This document shows, piece by piece, positions 53,279 through 62,311 of a DNA stretch of 64,000 bases (the stretch's first letter is position 1; every line of letters starts with the position of its first letter). The stretch is taken from the NCBI RefSeq assembly GCF_900110945.1, contig NZ_FOFL01000001.1, positions 62,001 to 126,000 on the forward strand, given 5' to 3'. A program made the position numbers and the translations under genes. Origin of the DNA: Devosia sp. YR412 (lineage in GTDB: Bacteria; Pseudomonadota; Alphaproteobacteria; Rhizobiales; Devosiaceae). A model generated the notes under the pieces. The model searched no databases. It saw only the letters and a program-made list of their open reading frames with translations, and was not told the DNA's origin.

Positions 53279-53632
53279 TTGATTAGAAAAGCCGTTTCCG
53301 CCGCATTTGTTGCTGCAGCCCTTCTGTCCCTTTCCACTGCAGCCTATGCCCAATGCGGCGGCGCGTCCTGGTATGGCCCTGGCTTCAATGGCAAGCGTGC
53401 CGCCTCCGGACAAATCTTCAACGAGAACGCCATGACGGCAGCGCATCGTTCTCTTCCCTTCGGCACCAAGGTTGTCGTGACCGACCAGAATACCGGCAAG
53501 CATGTTGAGGTCACCATCAACGATCGTGGCCCCTTCCACGGCAAGCGCATCATCGATCTGAGCAAGGCCGCCGCCACCGCGCTCGGCTTCCGCAACCGCG
53601 GCACTACTTCTGTCTGCCTCGCCGAAGGCTGA
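53279..53632 (+). CDS. RlpA-like septal ring lytic transglycosylase domain protein
   Basis: 117 residues; TTG start (53279) is the only in-frame start after a stop at 53261. Signal peptide MIRKAVSAAFVAAALLSLSTAAYAQ. Double-psi-beta-barrel domain: GGASWYGPGFNGKRAASGQI, AAHRSLPFGTKVVVTD, VTINDRGPFHGKRIIDLSKA (catalytic Asp). Consists of the barrel only, without the SPOR domain, so it is a short form that may not target the septum. Followed by an intrinsic terminator. Confidence 0.9.
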   Translation: MIRKAVSAAFVAAALLSLSTAAYAQCGGASWYGPGFNGKRAASGQIFNENAMTAAHRSLPFGTKVVVTDQNTGKHVEVTINDRGPFHGKRIIDLSKAAATALGFRNRGTTSVCLAEG

Positions 53633-53665
53633 TCTCTCCTCGCGTTCGTCTTGACGATCGCCACC

Positions 53666-53691
53666 GGCCGCCCCTCGGGGCGGCCTTTTCT
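53666..53691 (+). terminator. Intrinsic terminator after rlpA-like gene
   Basis: GGCCGCCCC/GGGGCGGCC stem with a very short loop, then TTTTCTTT. Confidence 0.88.
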
Positions 53692-53697
53692 TTGGCG

Positions 53698-53853
53698 CTA
53701 GCAGACGTCGTCGCAGCCCTGGACGCTGCAGGCGATATCCTGGCGCTTTATGCCCATGTCGGCCAGCAGCCGATCGTCCAGCGCTTGCAGTCTTTGAACG
53801 GCGGTCTGGCGCCCCCACCAGTCCACCAGCTTGCGTGTCATGGTTTCAATCAT
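53698..53853 (-). CDS. DUF1127 small protein paired with LysR gene
   Basis: 51 residues from ATG 53853 (AAGGAG seven bases upstream; the ATG three bases earlier is also possible). Classic DUF1127 pattern: RKLVDWWGRQTAVQRLQALD, DRLLADMGIKRQDI, followed by a Cys-containing tail (ACSVQGCDDVC). DUF1127 proteins have been linked to RNA turnover and phosphate or carbon metabolism in Agrobacterium and Rhodobacter. Divergent from a LysR gene, as in the pair at 13.7 kb. Confidence 0.88.
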   Translation of the reverse strand: MIETMTRKLVDWWGRQTAVQRLQALDDRLLADMGIKRQDIACSVQGCDDVC

Positions 53854-54033
53854 CATCAGTCTCCTTGTTTGACGCAAAGCTTCGCCTCCCCGAAACCTGA
53901 GGCCTCGAATTTTCATTTCTGGTGGTTCAGCTATTGCGGTGTGGCGCTCGATAGCGCCGCAAGACCGATACTTGCGCATTTCCGGGGGCGATCTCTATAG
54001 TCGAAATCGCAAGGCTCTTTGCAGAAATGAAAA

Positions 54034-54912
54034 ATGGATTTTAGCTGGGACGATCTACGGCTGTTTCTCGATGTGGCGCGGCTGGGCGGGTTGAGCGCCG
54101 CCACGACCACCACCGGATTGAGCGCAGCAACGCTCGGCCGCCGCATCACCGCGCTGGAACGCCAGCTTGGCCAGCCGCTATTTTTGCGCCGCCAGCAAGG
54201 CTACAGCCTGACCCAGGCCGGCGAAGACCTGCTGGAGCGCGCCGAAGATGTCGAAGCGGCGATGCATTCGCTCAAGCGCTGGAAGGAAGGCGCGGCCGGT
54301 GATCGCGTGGTGCGCGTCTCGGCCGGACCCTGGACCTCCGCTTTTGTCGCCAGCCATATCGGCGAGATCTGGACCGTCGCCGACCGGTTCGGGCTGGAGC
54401 TGGTTACCGCCAACCAGAAGGTCGATATCGGCCGCCGCCATGCTGATCTCGGCATTCGCAGCCATCGCCCGACCGAGCAGTGGCTGGCCGGCCGGCTGAT
54501 CGGCAAGGTGGCGCATGCGCTCTATTCCGGGCTCAATCTCGTCAATGGCATCGAGGCCGGCTATTTCGTCGGCACGGTCGGCGAGGGTTCCCAGATCGCT
54601 TCGGCCCGCTGGCTGCAGGCTCATCATGGCGATCGCATCGGCCTACGCGGCAATGATGCAATGAGCGTGCGCGAACTGGTTGCGGCCGGCGCCGGCCTTT
54701 CGGTGTTTCCCTGCTTTGTCGGCGACAGCGATCCGCGGCTGGTGCGTGTGGCGCTGCCGATCCGCGAGCTGGAGACCGAGCAATGGCTGGTCAGCCATCA
54801 CGAGGAGCGCCATGAGCCCTCGGTGCATCTTGTCGGCGACCGGATCGCTGCCCTGATGCAACAGCGTGGCGCCCTGTTCAGGGGCGAGCTGCCACGAAAA
54901 GCCGGACCCTAG
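54034..54912 (+). CDS. LysR-family transcriptional regulator
   Basis: 292 residues. HTH (about residues 5-60): LRLFLDVARLGGLSAATTTT, GLSAATLGRRITALERQLGQ. Effector domain with ADLGIRSHRPTEQWLAGRL and VRELVAAGAGLSVFPCFVGD. Divergent from the DUF1127 gene, which is the probable target. Effector unknown. Confidence 0.9.
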   Translation: MDFSWDDLRLFLDVARLGGLSAATTTTGLSAATLGRRITALERQLGQPLFLRRQQGYSLTQAGEDLLERAEDVEAAMHSLKRWKEGAAGDRVVRVSAGPWTSAFVASHIGEIWTVADRFGLELVTANQKVDIGRRHADLGIRSHRPTEQWLAGRLIGKVAHALYSGLNLVNGIEAGYFVGTVGEGSQIASARWLQAHHGDRIGLRGNDAMSVRELVAAGAGLSVFPCFVGDSDPRLVRVALPIRELETEQWLVSHHEERHEPSVHLVGDRIAALMQQRGALFRGELPRKAGP

Positions 54913-55019
54913 GTCCAAAAATGCAACGTTGCAAAAATTGTCCGAAAACGTTTGCACCCGGTCTTTGCGCGCCGCTGATTCTCGCATAGTTTCGCCGGGA
55001 CTATTTTGCGAGTGCAGCC

Positions 55020-56192
55020 ATGACGTTCGGCATCAACCTGCCGCCCCAGATGAAGGTCTTCGGGGCGTTCTTTGTCTATTCCTTCTGCATGGGTTCGATG
55101 TTCCCGCGCTTGCCGGAAATCCAGCGGGCCATGGGCGTTGGCGAGGGGCAGCTCGGCCTGGCTCTGATCGGCTCGGCCGTCGGCACGCTGATCTCGCTGA
55201 CCTTTGCCGGCCGCTTCATCGAAGCGATTGGCTATCGCCGGGTGCTGCTCACCGCCATTCCGCTGCTCTCGGCGCTTTATGCCTTGGCCATGTGGGCGCA
55301 GGGCCCGCTGGTGTTTTTCCTGCTGCTGATCCCGGTGGGCCTGACCATCGGCTGCATCGAAATCATCATCAATATCGAGGCCGATCGCGTCGAACACGCC
55401 ATCGGCCGCCGCATCATGAATCGCGCCCATGCTTTCTGGAGTCTGGGCTTTTTTGCCGCCGGCATGGTGGGGTCCTTCATTGCCCAGACCGGTCTGGCGC
55501 CGCGCTATCACCTGATGCTGATGATCCCGGTCATTCTCGTCGCCACGCTGGTCATTCTCGGCCGCTTCCAGCCCGCCGCCCATCGTACCGGCTCAAGCAC
55601 CGATGACACGCCGCATCTGGCGCGGCCCACCGTCACCATCATGCTGCTGGTCGGCGTCTGCCTCTCGGCCATGCTGATGGAGGGAGCCGGCATCGACTGG
55701 TCGGCCATCTATATGCGCGACGTGTTTGGCGCTGCGCCCTTCTGGGCCGGCATTGCCGTGGCCACCGTGGCCGGTTCGCAGGCATTTGCCCGTTTCTTCG
55801 CCGATGGCTTCGTCGATCGCTACAATCCGGTAGCCGTGGCGCGGACGCTGCTGTCCATCCTCGGCCTTGGCGTGCTGCTGGTGTTCTTCGCGCCGGTCGA
55901 CTGGTCGGCCTATCTGGGCTTCGCGCTGATCGGCATCGGCTCTTCGGCGCTTTTCCCGCTCGCCATGTCGGCTGCAGCGCAGCAGACTGATCGCCCCGCC
56001 GCCATCAATGTGGCGGCGCTGGCGCAATTCTCCTTCACCGCCTTCCTGCTCGGACCGCCTTTGCTAGGCTATGTCGCCGAGCATTTCGGCATCCAATGGA
56101 CCTTTGGCGTTGGCCTGCCGCTGGTCGTGCTGGGTCTTGTCACGGCGCATGTGCTGGCGCCCGCTCCTGCTACCAAGGTCGTTACCCCGTGA
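55020..56192 (+). CDS. MFS transporter, paralogue 1
   Basis: 390 residues, 12 membrane helices. YbjJ-like MFS family: MFPRLPEIQRAMGVGEGQLG, IIINIEADRVEHAIGRRIMN, HAFWSLGFFAAGMVGS, MEGAGIDWSAIYMRDVFGAA, PAAINVAALAQFSFTAFLLG. The Asp/Glu-rich motif in helix 4-5 may bind cation or sugar. Start of a rightward four-gene run with two paralogues and mmcB. Next gene overlaps as GTGA. Confidence 0.9.
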   Translation: MTFGINLPPQMKVFGAFFVYSFCMGSMFPRLPEIQRAMGVGEGQLGLALIGSAVGTLISLTFAGRFIEAIGYRRVLLTAIPLLSALYALAMWAQGPLVFFLLLIPVGLTIGCIEIIINIEADRVEHAIGRRIMNRAHAFWSLGFFAAGMVGSFIAQTGLAPRYHLMLMIPVILVATLVILGRFQPAAHRTGSSTDDTPHLARPTVTIMLLVGVCLSAMLMEGAGIDWSAIYMRDVFGAAPFWAGIAVATVAGSQAFARFFADGFVDRYNPVAVARTLLSILGLGVLLVFFAPVDWSAYLGFALIGIGSSALFPLAMSAAAQQTDRPAAINVAALAQFSFTAFLLGPPLLGYVAEHFGIQWTFGVGLPLVVLGLVTAHVLAPAPATKVVTP

Positions 56193-57379
56193 AGATTGCC
56201 CCGCAGCACCGGCTCTATGCCTGCTTTTTTCTGTTTGCCCTGACCACAGGCGCGCTGATGGCGCGCCTGCCCGATATCCAGACGCATCTCCAGGTCGACA
56301 AGGCCCAGCTGGGCCTCACCATGATCGGCATGTCGATCGGCTCGCTGATCTCGTTGACCTTTGGGGCTTCGGTGATCGAACGTATCGGCGTCCGCACCAC
56401 GGCTTTCTTCACCGTGCTCGGCCCGGCGCTGCTGTTTGCCAGCATTCCCTGGCTGGGTTTCGCCCCTGCCGTGTTCGGCGTGCTGTTCCTCACCGGTCTT
56501 TTGTCTGGCGCGCTGGAAATCAATCTCAATGTCGAGATCGACCGGCTCGAAATCCACACCGGCGGGCATTTCATGAACCGCGCGCATGGCTTCTGGAGTG
56601 TCGGCTTTTTCGTCACCGCCTTGTTCGGCGCCGGTATCCGACAGTCGGGGCTCTCCGTCGAAGCCCATCTCGGGCTGGTGGCGCTGATCGTCGTGCTGGT
56701 CGGCGGCTATATGATCTCGGGCATCAGGCCAGCCCCGGCGCCCAAGCGCACCGAGAGCGAAAATACCCATCGCATCGCCTTCCCCAATTGGGGCCTGCTG
56801 CCGCTCTGCCTGATCGGCTTTGCTGCTTTCCTCGTCGAAGGCGCCGGCATCGACTGGTCGGCCATCTATATGGACGAAATTTTCTCTACGGCCCCCTTTG
56901 TCAGCGGCATGGGGCTGACGCTGTTTGCTTTTTTCATGGCCGCGATGCGCCTGACTGCCGATCCGGTGGTGGCACGCTTCGGCCCGCGCCATGTCGCCAT
57001 GGTGCTGCTGGCTCTGGCCAGTATCGGCGTGCTGATGGTGGGCTATGCGCCCATGCCGGAAGTGGCCCTGGCCGGCTTTGCCCTGATGGGTATCGGCTGT
57101 TCGGCCGTTTACCCGCTGGCCGTCTCGGCCGCGGCACAGCGCACCGATCGCCCCTCGGCGGTCAATGTCGCTGCACTGGGGCAGGTGAGCTTTGTCGTCT
57201 TCTTCATGGCGCCGCCGCTGCTCGGCTTCGTCGCCGAACACTTGGGCATCCGCAATTCCTACCTGATCTGTCTGCCGCTTCTGCTGGCCGGGCTCTGGGC
57301 CTCGAGCTTTGCGCTGGGCACCCGCAAGCTGCCCGATCCGCATGGCCTGCCGCCGGAACCCGTGTCGCCCCATGCCTGA
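56189..57379 (+). CDS. MFS transporter, paralogue 2
   Basis: 396 residues from GTG 56189, overlapping paralogue 1 as GTGA. Same family motifs: LMARLPDIQTHLQVDKAQLG, EINLNVEIDRLEIHTGGHFM, HGFWSVGFFVTALFGAGI, VEGAGIDWSAIYMDEIFSTA. 12 helices. Transport substrate unknown. The paralogue probably arose by tandem duplication. Confidence 0.9.
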   Translation: MKIAPQHRLYACFFLFALTTGALMARLPDIQTHLQVDKAQLGLTMIGMSIGSLISLTFGASVIERIGVRTTAFFTVLGPALLFASIPWLGFAPAVFGVLFLTGLLSGALEINLNVEIDRLEIHTGGHFMNRAHGFWSVGFFVTALFGAGIRQSGLSVEAHLGLVALIVVLVGGYMISGIRPAPAPKRTESENTHRIAFPNWGLLPLCLIGFAAFLVEGAGIDWSAIYMDEIFSTAPFVSGMGLTLFAFFMAAMRLTADPVVARFGPRHVAMVLLALASIGVLMVGYAPMPEVALAGFALMGIGCSAVYPLAVSAAAQRTDRPSAVNVAALGQVSFVVFFMAPPLLGFVAEHLGIRNSYLICLPLLLAGLWASSFALGTRKLPDPHGLPPEPVSPHA

Positions 57380-57833
57380 ACTGGGCCCGATCGTCGATCT
57401 GCGTCAATCGGCGACCGCGCTGCGCGTGCAGCGCGGGGTGATGCGGCTGCTGCGCGAGACCTACGACATGGCCTGCTATGCCGAGGTCACGCTGCGCTCT
57501 GGCCGCCGCGCCGATGTGCTGGGCGTCGGGCCCAAGGGCGAGATCTGGATCGTCGAGATCAAGTCGAGCCTGATAGACTTCCAGGTCGACAAGAAGTGGC
57601 ACGAGTATCGGGAATTTTCCGACCGCTTCTTCTTCGCCAAGCCGCCCGAGCTGGAAGCCGAAATCTTTCCTGAAAGCGAAGGCCTGATCGTGGCGGACGG
57701 GCATGACGGTGCCATCCTGCGCGACAGTCCGCTGACGCCGATGGCCGGCGCACGGCGCAAGGCGCTGATGTTGAAATTGGCGCGCATGGGCGCCGATCGC
57801 ATCCATATCTTGATGGACCCCGGCCCGAAGTGA
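57372..57833 (+). CDS. mmcB: MmcB-family DNA repair protein
   Basis: 153 residues from ATG 57372, eight bases inside paralogue 2. MmcB is an SOS-linked alphaproteobacterial protein with a PD-(D/E)XK-like fold: RADVLGVGPKGEIWIVEIKS has Asp and E-x-K at the nuclease positions; DKKWHEYREFSDRFFFAK follows. In Caulobacter the mmcB gene is in the LexA regulon (from memory). Being between two transporter genes suggests cotranscription, a curious mix. Confidence 0.9.
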   Translation: MPELGPIVDLRQSATALRVQRGVMRLLRETYDMACYAEVTLRSGRRADVLGVGPKGEIWIVEIKSSLIDFQVDKKWHEYREFSDRFFFAKPPELEAEIFPESEGLIVADGHDGAILRDSPLTPMAGARRKALMLKLARMGADRIHILMDPGPK

Positions 57834-58990
57834 CAGCCCTGCCCATCACCCGCTGGCGCATCATAGCGCTGTTCTTCGTCCATGCCCTGGCGCTGGGCGC
57901 CATCCATACGCGCATCCCCGATATCCAATTGATGATCGGCCTTTCCGAGGCGCAGCTCGGCCTGGTGCTGATCGGCCAGCCGCTGGGCGGGCTGGGCATG
58001 TTCCTGTTTTCCAGCAGAATCATCGAGCGCTTCGGGCCGCGCAAGGTGATCCTGGTCATGCTGCCGATCGTCACCGTGAGCGCGGCGCTGATCACCGTCC
58101 TGCTCAATCCCTTCGCCATGTTCGCGCTTCTGGCGGTCAATGGCGTCGGTTTTTCGCTGACCAATATCGCCATCAATGTCGAGGCCGACCGCATCGAGGC
58201 CGCCTCGGGCCAGCGCATCATGAACACCTGCCATGGCGCCTGGAGTGTTGGATTCCTGGTGACCTCGCTGCTGGGCGCGGCTTTGCGCGGTTTCGACGTC
58301 TCGCCGGCCATTCATCTCTGGACCATGGTGCCGATGATTGCGGCGCTGACCTGGCTGGTGGTGGCGCCCATGCCGCTGACCCCAGCGCGGCCTTACACGG
58401 GCGAACCGACGAAAAAGCTGGCCTGGCCGACGCTTGCCACCATGGGTCTGGTCGCATTCGGCCTCGGCGCCGGGCTGACCGAAGGCGCGGCCCGCGCCTG
58501 GTCGATCATTTTCCTGCGCGACAGTTTCGAGGTCGCCGCCTGGATCGAATCGCTGGCGCTACCGGCTCTGCTGGTCACCATGGCCTTGGGCCGATTGGTG
58601 GCGGATCGCTGGATCGATCGTTTTGGTCCGGTGCTGGTGGCGCGGGCGCTGTCCAGCATTGCCATCATGGGGCTTGTGCTGCTGGTACTGTCGCCCAATG
58701 CCGGCGCGGCGCTGGCCGGTTTTGGCCTCGTCGGCATCGGCATCTGCGTGCTCTATCCGCTGATGCTCTCGGCCGCTGCCCGGCTGGGCGACCGGCCGGC
58801 GAGTCAGAATGTGGCGGCGACGACGCTGATTTTCCAGTTCGTCAACCTGGGCGCGCCGGTGCTGATCGGGGCGGTGGCGCAGGGCTTTGGCATTCGCATA
58901 GCCTTTGCCATGCTCCTGCCATTGCTGGGTTTAACCTGGGTGATGGCCGGAAAGCTCTCGCCTATCAGACCGTCGCTACCCGTTCCTTGA
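57830..58990 (+). CDS. MFS transporter, paralogue 3
   Basis: 386 residues from GTG 57830, overlapping mmcB as GTGA. Same family: GAIHTRIPDIQLMIGLSEAQ, AINVEADRIEAASGQRIMNT, CHGAWSVGFLVTSLLGAAL, LTEGAARAWSIIFLRDSFEV; here the GIDWSAIYM motif is AARAWSIIF, so the third copy has diverged most. 12 helices. Convergent overlap with the isomerase gene. Confidence 0.9.
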   Translation: MTALPITRWRIIALFFVHALALGAIHTRIPDIQLMIGLSEAQLGLVLIGQPLGGLGMFLFSSRIIERFGPRKVILVMLPIVTVSAALITVLLNPFAMFALLAVNGVGFSLTNIAINVEADRIEAASGQRIMNTCHGAWSVGFLVTSLLGAALRGFDVSPAIHLWTMVPMIAALTWLVVAPMPLTPARPYTGEPTKKLAWPTLATMGLVAFGLGAGLTEGAARAWSIIFLRDSFEVAAWIESLALPALLVTMALGRLVADRWIDRFGPVLVARALSSIAIMGLVLLVLSPNAGAALAGFGLVGIGICVLYPLMLSAAARLGDRPASQNVAATTLIFQFVNLGAPVLIGAVAQGFGIRIAFAMLLPLLGLTWVMAGKLSPIRPSLPVP

Positions 58991-59786
58991 CGATCTGCAG
59001 CACTTCGTCGCCGGGGCGCTTCCACCAATTGTCCTGGCTGAAGATTTCCACTTCCTGCGGGCCATGGAAGCCGGCGTCCTCGATCATCTTGCGAATGGCC
59101 GGCAGGTCGATGACGCCGTCGCCCATCATGCCGCGGTCGAGCAACATGTCCCTGGTTGGTACCAGCCAGTCGCAGATGTGGTGAGCGAAGATGCGCTTCA
59201 TTCTGCCAGCGCGCTCAATGGCTTGCGCCAGTCTTGGGTCCCACCACACGTGGTAGACGTCGATGGCGACGCCGACGGTTTCGCCGAGGTCCTCGCAGAT
59301 GTCGAGGGCTTGGTCGATGGTGTTCACGCAGGCGCGGTCGGCGGCATACATGGGGTGCAACGGCTCGATGGCGATCTTGACGCCCGAGGCCTTGGCATGC
59401 GGCAGCATGGCGGCTATGCCGTCGCGCACCATGCCGCGGGCGCCGGGCAAGTCCTTGCTGCTGCCGGGTAATCCGCCGACCACCAACACCAGGCAATCGG
59501 CATTGAGAGCAGCTGCTTCGTCGATGGCCCGCAGGTTATCGTCGATCTGCGCCTGCCTGCCGGCCGCGGTTTCGGCTGGAAACATGCCGCCGCGGCAGAG
59601 GCCGGTGAGCTGGAGGCCATTGGCCTTGACGATCCGGGCGGCCTCGTCGAGGCCGATGGCGGCGACCTGGTCGCGCCAGGGGGAAATGGCAGTGATGCCG
59701 GCTTTCAGGCACCCGTCGACGGCTTCCTTGAAGCCCCAGACCTGACGGGTGGTGGCAAGGTTCAATGAGATAGCGCGCTGGATCAT
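58965..59786 (-). CDS. Sugar phosphate isomerase/epimerase (xylose-isomerase-like TIM barrel)
   Basis: 273 residues. AP-endonuclease-2-like TIM barrel: LTGLCRGGMFPAETAAGRQA, LVLVVGGLPGSSKDLPGARG, IAIEPLHPMYAADRACVNTI (metal Glu), VGVAIDVYHVWWDP (Asp and His), IFAHHICDWLVPTRDMLLDR. Typical of IolE- or OtnI-like enzymes. Overlaps the DUF993 gene by four bases; third gene of the sugar-catabolism trio. Confidence 0.9.
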   Translation of the reverse strand: MIQRAISLNLATTRQVWGFKEAVDGCLKAGITAISPWRDQVAAIGLDEAARIVKANGLQLTGLCRGGMFPAETAAGRQAQIDDNLRAIDEAAALNADCLVLVVGGLPGSSKDLPGARGMVRDGIAAMLPHAKASGVKIAIEPLHPMYAADRACVNTIDQALDICEDLGETVGVAIDVYHVWWDPRLAQAIERAGRMKRIFAHHICDWLVPTRDMLLDRGMMGDGVIDLPAIRKMIEDAGFHGPQEVEIFSQDNWWKRPGDEVLQIVKERVATV

Positions 59787-60955
59787 TTGGTTAGCACACT
59801 GTTAACATCGAGCACCGCTTTCATGCGCGAAACCGCGACATCCGGGTCACTCAAGACACGTGCCCTGTCGGCCAGCCGGAACAGTTCTGCCAAGTGCTGC
59901 AGGGATCTGGTCGATTGCTGGCCGCCAATCATTTGGAAATGGTCCTGCAGCCCGTTGAGATAGGCGAGGAAGACCACGCCGGTCTTGTAGAAGCGGGTCG
60001 GCGCGGCAAAGATATGCCGGCTGAGCGGCACGGTCGGTTCGAGCAGGTCGAAGAACTCGTTATTGTTACCCTTGCCCAGAGCGGCGAGCCCCGCCGAAGC
60101 GGCAGGAGCAATGGCGTCGAAAATGCCGAGTAGCGCGTGGCTGTAACCTTGGTTGTCACCGGCGATCAGTTCGGCATAGTTGAAATCGTCGCCGGTATAC
60201 ATCTTGACCGACGCCGGCAGGCGCCGGCGCATGGCGATCTCCTTCTCCGCCGAGAGCAGCGAGATCTTGATGCCGTCCACCTTGTCGGCATGGGCGGCGA
60301 TGACGTCGAGGCAGGTGTTCATGGCGCGGTCATGGTCAATGTCGCCCCAATAGCCCTGCAGGGCAGGATCGAACATTTCGCCCAGCCAGTGCATCACCAC
60401 CGGCTGCTTCACCTGGCTGAGGATGTGGCCATAGACGCGGGCGTAGTCGTCGGGCGATTTCGCCGCAGCGGCCAGCGCCCGCGAGGCCATCAGGATGACA
60501 CGGCCGCCCTGCGCTTCTACGAAGCCGACCTGCTCCTCATAGGCGCGGATGATCTGGTCGATCGTCACGTCCGGGCCGGGCATCAGGTGATCGGTGCCGG
60601 CGCCATAGGCGATCAGCGCATCGTCGCGGGTGCGGGCTTCGGCCTGGGCGCGGCGGATCAGCTCCTGCGCCTCGGCCCAGCCCAGACCCATACCACGCTG
60701 CGCGGTATCCATGGCCTCGGCGACGCCAAGGCCAAGGTCCCACAGGCGGTGACGGAATTTGAGCGTGGTGTCCCAGTCGATCGCCGGGGTCAGCCAGGGG
60801 TCGTTGCTGGCCAGGGGATCGGCGACGACATGGGCAGCGGCATAGGCAATGCGGTTGAAGTCGCTGGCCTTGTGCTTGACGAAGGGGATCGGCTCCCCGG
60901 TCAGCACATAGGGCGTGATCGAGCGGTCGGGATTGGGCAGGTTGATGCTGACCAT
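59783..60955 (-). CDS. DUF993 family aldolase-like protein
   Basis: 390 residues. DUF993 proteins are distant dihydrodipicolinate-synthase/NAL-type TIM-barrel enzymes. Landmarks: YVLTGEPIPFVKHKASDFNR, IAYGAGTDHLMPGPDVTIDQ, VMHWLGEMFDPALQGYWGD, KVDGIKISLLSAEKEIAMRR (candidate Schiff-base Lys in GIKIS). Aldolase activity on a sugar acid is likely but unproven. Between the isomerase and the Gfo/Idh gene with ATGA and three-base junctions. Confidence 0.88.
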   Translation of the reverse strand: MVSINLPNPDRSITPYVLTGEPIPFVKHKASDFNRIAYAAAHVVADPLASNDPWLTPAIDWDTTLKFRHRLWDLGLGVAEAMDTAQRGMGLGWAEAQELIRRAQAEARTRDDALIAYGAGTDHLMPGPDVTIDQIIRAYEEQVGFVEAQGGRVILMASRALAAAAKSPDDYARVYGHILSQVKQPVVMHWLGEMFDPALQGYWGDIDHDRAMNTCLDVIAAHADKVDGIKISLLSAEKEIAMRRRLPASVKMYTGDDFNYAELIAGDNQGYSHALLGIFDAIAPAASAGLAALGKGNNNEFFDLLEPTVPLSRHIFAAPTRFYKTGVVFLAYLNGLQDHFQMIGGQQSTRSLQHLAELFRLADRARVLSDPDVAVSRMKAVLDVNSVLTK

Positions 60956-60958
60956 GGA

Positions 60959-62110
60959 CTAGAACTCCAGCTTTGGCACATCCAGCCAGCGGCGTTCGGC
61001 CCAGCTCTTCAATCCGAGCTCGGCAAGCTGGACGCCCTTGGCGCCGGCTTCGAGGCCATATTCCCAAGGTGCATCCTCGGCGACGTGGCGCAGGAACATT
61101 TCCCACTGCACCTTGAAGCCATTGTCGGCTGGCCAATTGTCCGGCACCTCTTCCCAGTCGTTGAAGAAGTTCATGGTTTGCGGCTGGTCGGGGTTCCACA
61201 CCGGCTTGGGCGTGTTGACGCGATGCTGGGTCCAGCATTTGTGCAGCCCCGCCACCGCCGAGCCATGCGTGCCGTCGACATGGAAGGTCACGAGATCGTC
61301 GCGGCGGACGCGGGTGGTCCAGGAGGAATTGATCTGGGCGACAATGCCGCCTTCGAGCGCGAAGGTCGCATAGGCGGCGTCATCGGTATCGGCCGTGTAG
61401 GGCACGCCCTTTTCATCGACACGGCTCGGAATATGGGTGGCGCCGAGGCAGGACACGGCCTTGACCTCGCCGAACAGGTTATCCAGCACATAGCGCCAGT
61501 GGCACAGCATATCGAGGATGATGCCGCCGCCATCCGCCTTGCGATAATTCCAGCTCGGCCGCTGCGCCTTCTGCCAGTCGCCCTCGAACACCCAATAGCC
61601 GAACTCGCCGCGTACCGAGAGGATTTTGCCGAAGAACCCCGAGTCGGCCAGCATCTTGATCTTCATCAGACCCGGCAGGAACAGCTTGTCCTGCACCACG
61701 CCATGCTTGAGGCCCGAAGCGCGCGCGGTCTTGGCCAGATTGACGGCGACTTCGAGATCATCGGAAGTCGGCTTTTCGCAATAGACATGCTTGCCGGCGG
61801 CCAGCGCCTTTTCGATCAGTCCGGCCCGCATCAGCGTGGTGCCTGCATCGAAAAAAACCGTGTCCTCGCGATTGGCGAGGGCAGCGTCGAGGTCGGAGCC
61901 CCAGCGCGCGATGTTATGCTTTTTGGCCAGCCGCTCGATCTTGTCGGCATCGCGGCCGACGATGATCGGATCGACCACCAGACGATCGCCATTGCTGAGC
62001 GCAATGCCGCCCTGGTCGCGAATGGCGAGAATGGAGCGCACCAGATGCTGGTTATAGCCCATGCGTCCGGTGACGCCGTGCATGATGATGCCAATCCGCC
62101 TGTCTGCCAT
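60959..62110 (-). CDS. Gfo/Idh/MocA family oxidoreductase (sugar cluster)
   Basis: 383 residues; AGGAGG eight bases before ATG 62110. NAD-binding part (RIGIIMHGVTGRMGYNQHLV, an unusual variant of the GxGxxG motif), family motif CEKPTSDDLEVAVNLAKTAR with Lys, and the DGGGIILDMLCHWRYVLDNL region (Asp, His). It starts the trio with DUF993 and isomerase, an oxidoreductase-aldolase-isomerase set for an unknown sugar. A TetR gene is divergent. Confidence 0.9.
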   Translation of the reverse strand: MADRRIGIIMHGVTGRMGYNQHLVRSILAIRDQGGIALSNGDRLVVDPIIVGRDADKIERLAKKHNIARWGSDLDAALANREDTVFFDAGTTLMRAGLIEKALAAGKHVYCEKPTSDDLEVAVNLAKTARASGLKHGVVQDKLFLPGLMKIKMLADSGFFGKILSVRGEFGYWVFEGDWQKAQRPSWNYRKADGGGIILDMLCHWRYVLDNLFGEVKAVSCLGATHIPSRVDEKGVPYTADTDDAAYATFALEGGIVAQINSSWTTRVRRDDLVTFHVDGTHGSAVAGLHKCWTQHRVNTPKPVWNPDQPQTMNFFNDWEEVPDNWPADNGFKVQWEMFLRHVAEDAPWEYGLEAGAKGVQLAELGLKSWAERRWLDVPKLEF

Positions 62111-62140
62111 GTCGATTTCCTCCTGAGCCGCTTTGCGCGT

Positions 62141-62156
62141 GTAACTGATTAGTTAC
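62141..62156. promoter_or_regulatory. Candidate operator between sugar cluster and TetR
   Basis: GTAACT-GATT-AGTTAC is a perfect 16-bp inverted repeat, 31 bases upstream of the Gfo/Idh start; the outer GTGTA (62139-62143) and TACAC (62162-62166) are a second pair. Likely TetR-type site. Confidence 0.6.
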
Positions 62157-62311
62157 TTAGCTACACGGGACAAGGCTGCGGCGTCAAGCGACCTCAAGAC
62201 TTGTAGGACGAATGGCGCATGAGGCCGCGCTCTTTACGCTGGCAAAGCCCGCTGCTATCTGGGAAAGCCTTGCAGCATTCAGTAACCGCGGCGTTCGCCG
62301 CATGAGGGGCA

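Noticed and set aside
53003-53818. 271-codon minus-strand frame over the rlpA-like gene
   Set aside because: It is antisense to the signal peptide and double-psi barrel of the RlpA-like protein, which carry the family motifs.
56071-57441. 456-codon rightward frame overlapping MFS paralogue 2, and long minus-strand frames opposite it
   Set aside because: Transporter motifs and coupled GTGA start fix the other frame as coding.
60137-62152. 671-codon rightward open frame
   Set aside because: It lies wholly opposite the DUF993 and Gfo/Idh genes, whose family motifs are clear; long antisense frames are common at this GC content.
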